A stretch of 64,000 nt of DNA from Zingiber officinale (Eukaryota > Streptophyta > Magnoliopsida > Zingiberales > Zingiberaceae): the NCBI RefSeq assembly GCF_018446385.1, contig NW_024589879.1, positions 1-64,000 on the forward strand, in the 5' to 3' direction. This document shows positions 56,069 to 64,000 of the stretch, in pieces (position 1 is the stretch's first letter; every line of letters begins with the position of its first letter). Both the position numbers and the translations under genes were made by a program. A model generated the notes under the pieces. The model saw nothing but the letters and a program-made list of their open reading frames with translations. It was not told the DNA's origin and did not search any database.

Positions 56069-56070
<2 letters not shown>
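53561..56070. other. Intergenic DNA upstream of the ARM-repeat gene
   Basis: About 2.5 kb without a coding frame. 54480-55600 is strongly AT-rich. From about 55850 GC content rises towards the gene (ACGGCCGTCGGCGCCGTC), marking its promoter side. No clear TATA box: GCAATAAATTCC near 55990 is the best candidate but weak. Confidence 0.5.
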
Positions 56071-56100
<30 letters not shown>

Positions 56101-56104
56101 CCTC
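56071..56104 (+). promoter_or_regulatory. CT-repeat leader before the ARM-repeat gene
   Basis: About thirteen CT units lie immediately before the ATG, extending a longer pyrimidine-rich stretch from 56020. Such CT/GA tracts are common in plant 5' leaders and core promoters. A role here is inferred. Its length probably varies between individuals. Confidence 0.6.
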
Positions 56105-57387
56105 ATGGGATCGTCAGAGAACTGGGCCTCCACCGAGAGCTCGAGCAGCCGCGGCCTCTACGGGAGGGTGTCGGCGGCGGAGCTCGAGGGCATCATCGTC
56201 CGCGTCGGGTCCGGAGAGGAGGAGCAAAAAGTTCAGGCGGCGATGGAAATCCGGCGCCTCACCAAGACCTCCTCCAGGAACCGCCGCCACCTCTCCCTCG
56301 CCGTCGACCCTCTCGTGGCGATGCTGCGGTCGCCGAGCTACGAGTCCTGCGAGGCCGCCATCCTCGCCCTCCTCAATCTTGCCGTCAAGGACGAAAGGTG
56401 CGATCTTTCGTGCTTACTAGGGTTAAAAATCGCTCCTTTTTAAGCAAATTCTTGTTCCCTAATCTATCCTTGGTCCCAAAAGTAAAGAGGATACGAATTG
56501 ATTTTTTTTTTTCTTCTTGAATTTTCAGGAACAAGATCAGCGTCGTGGATGCAGGTGCCCTGGAACCATTAATTAGCTTCTTGGATTCTACAAATTTGGA
56601 TTTGCAAGGGTTTGCTACTGCTGCACTTTTTACGCTGTCGGCTTCAAACGTGAACAAGCCAAGAATCAGTGCTTCCGGAGCTATCCCCCTTCTTGTCAAG
56701 GTCGTCGAGGAAGGAAGCCAGCAAGCCAAGATGGATGCCATTGCAGCCCTCCAAAATCTCTCCACCATCCAAGACAACCTCAGAAGTATCCTCTCGCTTC
56801 ATCCCATACCTTCTCTGGTCAGCTTCCTCAAATCCTGCGACAAGTCCACGAAACCAGCTGAGAAGTGCTGCGCCCTTCTGGAATTACTAGTCAATTTCGA
56901 CGAAGGGAGAACCGCTCTGACGCGCGAGGAAGGTGGGGTTCTAAGCGTGGTGGAAGTTCTCGAAGAAGGATCCCCTCCGAGCCGCGAGCACGCGGTCGGA
57001 GCCCTCTTAACGATGTGCGAGAGCGACCGGAGTCGGTACCGGGAAGTAATTCTCCGAGAAGGCGCCATTCCTGGCCTCCTCGAGCTGACGGTTCAGGGGT
57101 CAGTACAGTGCCAAGCGAAAGCCCGACGGCTGCTGGAGCTGCTGAGGGAGTCCCCCTACCGGAGACGCCAACTGGAAGCCGACACGCTGGAGAACATCGT
57201 GAGCAGCATCGTCTCGAAGGTCGTCGACGGCGACGAGCAGACAGAGAAGGCAAAGAAGATGCTGGCGGAGATGGTTCAGATCAGCATGGAGCAGAGCCTG
57301 AGGCACTTGCAGAGGAGAGCTCTGGTGGTGTGCACTCCCACTGAGCTCCCCCTTGCCAATCGACCATCCCAAGTCCCCTCAAAATAG
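56105..57387 (+). CDS. ARM-repeat protein (U-box 4-like family, no U-box), 383 aa
   Basis: Two exons, 56105-56397 and 56529-57387, with a GT-AG intron of 131 bp. The spliced frame is 1152 bases. After a Ser-rich start (MGSSENWASTESSSSRG) come about seven to eight armadillo repeats. Recognisable repeat ends are AILALLNLAVKDER, ATAALFTLSASNVNK, AIAALQNLSTIQDN, CALLELLVNFDEGR and AVGALLTMCESDR, and the last ones include the K-A-R-R-L-L-E-L-L-R motif. ARM repeats form a superhelix that binds partner proteins. The family is close to Arabidopsis ARM proteins of about 355 aa that resemble U-box ligases but lack the U-box, so ubiquitin-ligase activity is not expected. The start is the first ATG after the CT leader, with G at +4. 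Partner and process are unknown. Confidence 0.93.
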
Positions 57388-57993
57388 CAAAAGAGAGAAG
57401 AGAACGCCATTAACTCTCTTTGTTAGAAGAAAATTGATCAGATGATGCCAGTCCAGGCCAGCGATGGTACGAGTGACTGGTGAAGTGTTCGTCTGCGACT
57501 TCTGTGCATAAATTGTTACTTCCCCTGTTTTATTGGGCGATTGAAAGCTTGCATTCTGTACAATACTTGTCTCCCTCTCTCTCTACCTGTATTACTGTCA
57601 ATTCACTGCCATGGCAGAAGAAGAGTTTATATGCATTGTAATATTGATCAATAAATATCTAGAATATAAAGAAACTTTGGAATTTGAATACTAAAAATAT
57701 TGATGTAGCATAGTACAATTTGATTGTAACCTCAATGTTTTTTCGTATAAGGATATGATTGTTTTTATATGAGAATGGTATAAAATTTCGTGGTGGGAGA
57801 ATGAGAGTATCCTGAGAGATTTTAAATTTAAAATAAAAAAAAAAACATTAATACCAAATGAAAACAAAATTATATGTGAGGGTGAAATTTAAATTTTTAG
57901 GATGACTTAGGTTTAAAATAGTTTTTGGAATGAAATTGGAAAGAATAATAATCAAATTGAAGAGTTTAACAGAAGAAAAGACATATAAATTAA
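57388..57993 (+). other. 3' region of the ARM-repeat gene and spacer
   Basis: AATAAA at 57650-57655 is the best polyadenylation signal, about 260 bp after the stop. TGTAATATTG just before it fits a far-upstream element. The rest is AT-rich without features. Confidence 0.55.
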
Positions 57994-59010
57994 GGGGGTG
58001 TTTGGTTTATTTAGGAAAATAATAGTGAAGAATGAGAATAGCAATCATTAATTGTCATTGTTAATATTTGAATTACAGGAATAGGAATACAAATAAGAAA
58101 ATGAATCCTTAAAATTGGATAATAACTTATTCTCATGTACCCCTTCAATGAGTCATTACTTTATTTTCAACAATCAAAATATTCTCTTATTCCAAAAACA
58201 CCCTTGACCTAAAACTAAAATTTTCTCCCTTAATATCAAATATCAAAATATATTTATTTAATTTTTCTTTCATATCACTTTCTCTCTCCTTATTCTCTCT
58301 CCTCATTTTATCATACACTTTCTCTCTTCTTAATCTCTTCCATCAGACTCTCTTTCCTCTTTCTCTCTCGTTACACTTTCTCTCTCCTTAATCTCTTCCA
58401 TTACACTCTCTTCTCTCTTTTTTTTCTCATCATACTTTCTCTCTACTCAATCTTTCTCATCACACTCTCTTTTCTTTTTTTTTCTCATCACACTTTCGCT
58501 CTCATCATGTTTTCTCTCTCATCACACTTTCTCTCTCCCCAATCACTCTCATCACACTCGTTTTTTTCATCACACTTTCTCTCTTATCATACTTTCTCTC
58601 TCCTCATTTTTTCTCACTACACTTTCTCTCTCTTCATCCTCTCCCATCATACTTTCTCTCACATCATATTTTTTCTCTCATCATACTCTCTCTCATCACA
58701 CTCTCTTTCCTCATTTTCTCTCATCACAATTATATTTCTCTCTCTTCATTCTTTCTCAGCACATTTTCTCTCTCATCATACATTCTCTCTCATCATATTT
58801 TTCTCTCACATTCAACTTTCTCTCACATCTAATTTTTTATCTTATTTTTCTTTAAGGGTAAAAAAAAAAAATTGATTTATTCTGATAGAAAATATGCAAC
58901 TAACTAAACATTACTTTTAAGAGTGATATCCATGCTCATGCTCATTCTCATTCCACAATACTATGATTCGCATTTCGATTCCTATTCCTAGGAAAGAACC
59001 AAACGCCCCC
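57994..59010. mobile_element. Tourist/Harbinger-like MITE, about 1 kb, with a pyrimidine-rich core
   Basis: Terminal inverted repeats are GGGGGTGTTTGGTT at the left and, on the minus strand from the right end, GGGGGCGTTTGGTTC. They are followed inside by TTTAGGAA / TTTCCTAGGAATAGGAAT-like subterminal matches. Flanks TAA and TCA would be a 3-bp TSD with one change, as expected for PIF/Harbinger. The core at 58270-58850 is a degenerate (TCTCTCATCACACTT)n repeat. The open frame in it is low-complexity only. No transposase. Confidence 0.65.
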
Positions 59011-59673
59011 TCAATTTTTCCATATCTTCCTTTTCACTATAAATGGCTAAATTTTATTATATTTAAATCTTTTTATCACGTAAATTTATCTTCATGTATA
59101 ATTTCTGTACTTCAATTTTATTTTTTTTCATTCGAAAGTAACCAAAATTCAATTGAATATTAATACTTTTTATTCAATAAATTTTAAATAACGAAAATTG
59201 AAAAATGTAGTAAAACTTGGATCAATGCTTATTTTATGAGACAAAAACTAGAAAATGGCAAACATTAGAAGTAAAGTAAAGTAAATAAATTGCGAAAACA
59301 ATGAATCTTGTAGAGATATTTGTATAAATTTTATAATCCATCAGACTAAATAGATTAGCTTAGGAAAAAAAATAAATCCAAGAATACACTAAATAAGACC
59401 AAGGACAAAAAAATTAAAAGTGATTAAAGAAATTTCAATATCACATAAAATCTTAGCTTGCATGGAATTCATGTCGATGCTGATTGCTGAGTTCTTGTTA
59501 ATTCCAAACATTCAACTATATATGATTAAAGCATAAAGCGAATATCATTAACCATATTATATTGTTTCTTATTACAGCACAACGTTTACCAAATTACAAA
59601 CCATATCGCAAACAAATAGATAACCATAAATAGAACGATCGATCGATGGAGATGAATGGAGCAGAGCAACCTC
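59011..59673. other. Intergenic, including the probable 3' end of the peroxidase gene
   Basis: AT-rich, with no coding frame. The last 100 bp or so before 59674 are likely the peroxidase 3' untranslated region. No canonical AATAAA is visible on the minus strand there (AATAAG occurs near 59570). Confidence 0.4.
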
Positions 59674-60819
<1,146 letters not shown>

Positions 60820-60865
60820 TCAGAACTAGTTGATTAGCTGATTGCTTGAAGAAGAGTATGGTGGG

Positions 60866-60873
60866 TATTTATA
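60866..60873 (-). promoter_or_regulatory. TATA box of the peroxidase gene
   Basis: The minus strand reads TATAAATA, 49 bp before the ATG in the sequence CCTCTATAAATACCC. A typical plant core-promoter context. Confidence 0.75.
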
Positions 60874-62521
60874 GAGGAATGCGTGGATTAGAATCATTCA
60901 TGCATGCATGCATGCAAGCAGAAGAAGTTAAAGATAAAATAATAGGAAATGAAAAGAAAACAATTGAGGAGACGGTAGAAAAGCGAAGAGTAGTTGTCAG
61001 TAGGTAGGTCGCCCTCTGTTATATTTGCTCGCATTGAAAAGCGATTTGAACATGAATTACTTAACTGCATGCGGTCTTCAAAGAGTAGTTTAATGTTGGG
61101 TGAGTAGGCAGAGTTGCGCGTTAGTTCCTGAATTGATTGCATGAGAAGCAAGCGAATGATTCAAGCAATAGAAGAAGAAGAAGAAGAAGAAGGAAAAGTC
61201 GATCGGATTAGTTTACTTAATTATTTGGAAGGTGATTAAAGTAGTGTTTGATGAGATATTGAGAAAATAAGAGACATGTAGCTAGCTCAGCGCCGAGTAA
61301 AATGGGAGCAGTTGAAAGTACCTAATCCTTTTGACTTGGAATGTTGACCTGGCTATGGTTAAATTAGTTAAACTAATCTACCCAATTACCACCATTCAGA
61401 TGGCGACCATTCGCATTCTTAATCTCCCTTTAATATGAAGGGGGACCAGCCCAACTTTGTTATAGTGTGGGTTAGCTCAGTCGTCTAGAAGTGTAGCCCT
61501 TATGATGAAGGCGAGTTGTGTGCCTGTGCATCCATTCGACACAATTGAATTGCATCTCTTCACCTCAACTCTGTCTGTCAATGTGACTGATCTAAATTTG
61601 TAGTCTCGTAAGTGTGATGAGTCCATGATGTGGTTATATTAATTAGAGAGAAATAACTAGTGGTGTTATCAGGAAATGATCATCACAGTCCCCACAAAAT
61701 GTCCAGTTAGTTGTAATAGACTTGTTATAATGGAACAAAGAATCAATTTCTGAGATATATATTCTTAAAAAAAAACAACTCTTCTCACCCCTTAAATAAC
61801 ATGGTACGTGAGGACGGAATATGAGAGGCATATGAAAGGAGTATAATCACCTTCTACTATAATCAAATGATCACCACAATTCATGTTACGGTAGGTTAAG
61901 AGAAGACTATTCCCAAGTGACTAACGATTTTGGAATAGAATGAACTCCGCTACATAAACGCCAAGAAAGAAAAGGAGAAGAAAAAAACAAAGTTATATTG
62001 ATGTGCTATCAACATAGATTTACATCAACTCATCCAAGAGGGTTTATACTTCTTTAAGTCTCTCAAGAAGCCTAGCTAGCAACGGTTTCTTAATTGCTGC
62101 TAAATGGAAGAAGAATCAAAAGGATTAGGAAAAGACCGCGTGAATGCTAGCCATCATGAGCACTACTACCATCATGGGTTGTTGCGTCAATTCTCCCAAT
62201 GATCAATGAACTAAGAAATGTGATATACGATTTCAGATCAATAAAGTTGCCTAGATTCGAATATTACACTCTTATTTGTGGGCTCGAGATGCAAACTTAA
62301 TGTAAATTATAACAATCCTGTCTTTTTATAGTTTAACTTTTGAGAAAAGGATCTAGCATGGATGAAGGAGAGCACCAATAATTGGTAGTAGGCATCCACA
62401 ATTAGCATAATGCCCATGATTTCCATATCTCCAAGTATATCAGAATTCCACAAGTTTTGTTGAAACAAACCAAAGGAAAAATAAATAAAAAAGCTATATC
62501 ATAAAGCTTGCTCTAATATAA
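60874..62521. other. Intergenic region right of the peroxidase gene
   Basis: It contains the peroxidase promoter, repeated GCATGCATGCATGCA near 60900-60915 (RY-type motif), a (GAA)7 tract (61171-61193) and a weak tRNA/SINE-like stretch near 61448-61520. The rest has no coding signal. Confidence 0.45.
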
Positions 62522-62947
62522 CCTCTTGATAAAGTAAGCGTGCAATACAATGTGCACGCCATTGAAGGATGGGTTAAAAAACTAATGCAATTGAGTCAAG
62601 TTGGAAACTTGCCAAAAAAATGGGATTCAAGTGCAACTTCGGAACTGCTTTATCATTTCGCGAGGGAATATCCAGAGTGTACAGTCGCCATTCAGCTTCC
62701 CAGCTCAAATTTTCATGTACATTTTTTCTGGACTAGTGAATCTACAAAAGGAAAAAATATGACAGAAAAGACAGTCTGCCAGGAATTAAAAACGATGCTC
62801 ATAAACAAATTTCCAAGAACTTTATATCTACTACAGCATACCTCTTATGACAATGTGAACTACAGATCTACATTAGTGTTAATGCATATCATTGGAGAAA
62901 ATTTTATGAAATATTCACCCAGGGATATTTTCAAATCCTTGGTGTAA
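62522..62947 (+). CDS. Unidentified open frame or exon (141 codons)
   Basis: The frame is open from a stop at 62519-62521 to TAA at 62945-62947 and has no ATG near its start. It could be an exon (AG precedes 62539) or a relic. The protein contains HAIEGWVKKLMQLSQVG, LLYHFAREYPECTVAIQLPS and VLMHIIGENFMKYSPRD. Composition is protein-like, not low-complexity, and the frame is long for DNA of this AT content. I do not recognise the family. Neighbours on both sides are on the opposite strand. It may be a fragment of a gene, or an inserted sequence. Function unknown. Confidence 0.4.
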   Translation, partial: PLDKVSVQYNVHAIEGWVKKLMQLSQVGNLPKKWDSSATSELLYHFAREYPECTVAIQLPSSNFHVHFFWTSESTKGKNMTEKTVCQELKTMLINKFPRTLYLLQHTSYDNVNYRSTLVLMHIIGENFMKYSPRDIFKSLV

Positions 62948-63103
62948 CATAATATGATGAAACAAATCGAAATTACCTCTCTGAAATAAAACATTAAAGT
63001 TGCCAAGTAGAATCAAAATTCCCAAATTGATAGAAAAAATCGATGTGGCATGGTATTTATAAATGAGAAGTCCATGTTTACCTAGTCATCAATGCTTTTT
63101 TTA
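62948..63103. other. Spacer, likely 3' region of the minus-strand membrane protein gene
   Basis: Short AT-rich stretch between two convergent coding segments. Nothing else seen. Confidence 0.35.
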
Positions 63104-64000
63104 TCAGATTGACCCATATCTAGTCTCCTCTGTCCTTGGGTTTCCTTGTGCTGAAGCAGATGGGCGTTCCCAAGATGTCTGATTTGCAAAATTATGGCTA
63201 TCTACATCTCCTAGTCTATAGCTACGACTTCCAGATACCTTGATCAATGTAAGAAAATGATTAAATGTCTAATGAATTGATTGCGTAACAAATCAGAACT
63301 AAGGGTAGAAGAGATGGAAGTAAATGATGTTCATCCTTTAGCAAAAAAGTCACCCACCTTATCCAGAAGTGCAGAAAGGACTGTAATTCCTGGCAAGGCA
63401 TCAAGACCATGCTGCAGATTAGTGCGGTTAATTTATCAAGTCACATCCATTTTCCCAAAGCAAGTTCACTATGTATTGCCAATTTAACAAGTAAATTACC
63501 TGATGTTCTACACGGGATTTATAGAAAAACCCTCCACAGCAAATAATCATAGAGGAGACAATGAAGCTGAATTAAACAGATAGAGATTTCATAACTGAAG
63601 ACAAAAATGAGAAGAAAGAACCAGAATTTAAGGAGAAATGCTTATTTAGACCCGCTTGATAAACAATTGCTCAAATATCCATCCCATTCGTACATAATAT
63701 TTTTCCAACACTTTCTCAATGGTATAACACTAACAATTGTGGCTTATAAAAATCTTCTAATGTTCGTTACTTAACTAACATTATTTTTGTCAGATATTGA
63801 ACCTGTGTTTGACCAATAGAACGTAGGAGGCACTTCCAAAAGAAAAAGAAAACATATATATGTATCAAATACCAGCAATTTGTCAAATATTGATTGCTGA
63901 CGTACATGCAAGAAAGCACTCCAAATGTAGCCCATCCATTAGTAGAATCATCCTCTCTTTCTTGCCTATAATCTGCATATGATGCATTACAGAATTGGCA
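63104..64000 (-). CDS. Carboxyl end of a spliced single-pass membrane protein (partial, unidentified)
   Basis: Four exons on the minus strand join without breaking frame: 64000-63906 (continues outside), 63566-63500, 63411-63358, 63238-63104. Borders are GT-AG (donors GTACGT, GTAATT, GTGGGT; acceptors TTCAG, CTGCAG, TCAAG). The encoded tail has a Cys-rich stretch (CQFCNASYADYRQ), a hydrophobic segment of about 20 residues (FGVLSCIFIVSSMIICCGG) followed by FFYKSRVEHQ, then HGLDALPGITVLSALLDK, and a polar Ser/Arg-rich end finishing RYGSI. This fits a type I membrane protein with a short cytosolic tail. I do not know its name. The phase match at all three junctions (2, 0, 0) is the main evidence, and the exons are too short to stand out as open frames. 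Confidence 0.7.

Noticed and set aside
56385-57372. Long minus-strand and alternate-frame readings over the ARM gene
   Set aside because: Shadows of the GC-rich coding sequence. The plus-strand spliced frame has clear ARM repeats.
58507-58875. 122-codon frame rich in Ser, Phe, Leu and His
   Set aside because: A pyrimidine-rich tandem repeat inside the MITE. The composition follows the DNA repeat only.

Overview
The window is repeat-dominated nuclear DNA of a flowering plant. Spliced genes with GT-AG introns, a class III peroxidase, an ARM-repeat protein, copia and gypsy LTR elements and a plant CACTA transposon all point that way. The GC-rich third codon positions of the two complete host genes suggest a commelinid monocot, perhaps Zingiberales. 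That placement is a guess. I could not identify the species.

Left two thirds (1-44200): one stack of transposons inserted into one another, readable from target-site duplications (TSDs). The oldest visible layer is a Ty3/gypsy element (pol tail at 43045-43606). It was entered by copia-type element D (minus strand, 28457-43036). The left LTR of D was hit twice: by element C (minus, 28494-37918, TSD CTTTG), and 37 bp away by element B (plus, running off the left edge to 28456). The gag of B was hit by its sibling A (772-24252, TSD AGAAG). The 5' LTR of A was hit by a 16.2-kb CACTA transposon (2196-18386, TSD ACA). C is the only copia copy here with gag and pol, and one nonsense codon breaks its pol. 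A and B carry gag but no pol. D has a decayed gag and no pol.

The CACTA element has a TNP2 transposase gene (4314-7685), a Transposase_24/Ulp1-type second gene (7944-13499) and at least three captured host gene fragments: PP2A B' subunit, DHHC palmitoyltransferase and CDPK. There is probably also a promoter-plus-signal-peptide fragment in a large intron of the second gene.

Middle (44200-53000): a solo gypsy-type LTR with perfect TSDs (GTTAT), itself holding a 3.6-kb gag-only copia-like element E, followed by a non-coding repeat.

Right end (53000-64000): gene space. An unassigned GC-rich island is followed by an intact ARM-repeat protein gene (56105-57387, +), a MITE (57994-59010), a PER72-like class III peroxidase gene (60816-59674, -), an unidentified ORF (62522-62947) and the 3' end of a spliced single-pass membrane protein gene (64000-63104, -) pieced together from four short exons.

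The most unusual signal is structural. The LTRs of A and B carry arrays of short hairpins whose stems change in a compensatory way from unit to unit. The LTR of C carries an array of the same architecture in its own sense orientation, and C and D share a second type of hairpin bracketing pol. This looks like maintained RNA or DNA structure rather than plain tandem repetition.
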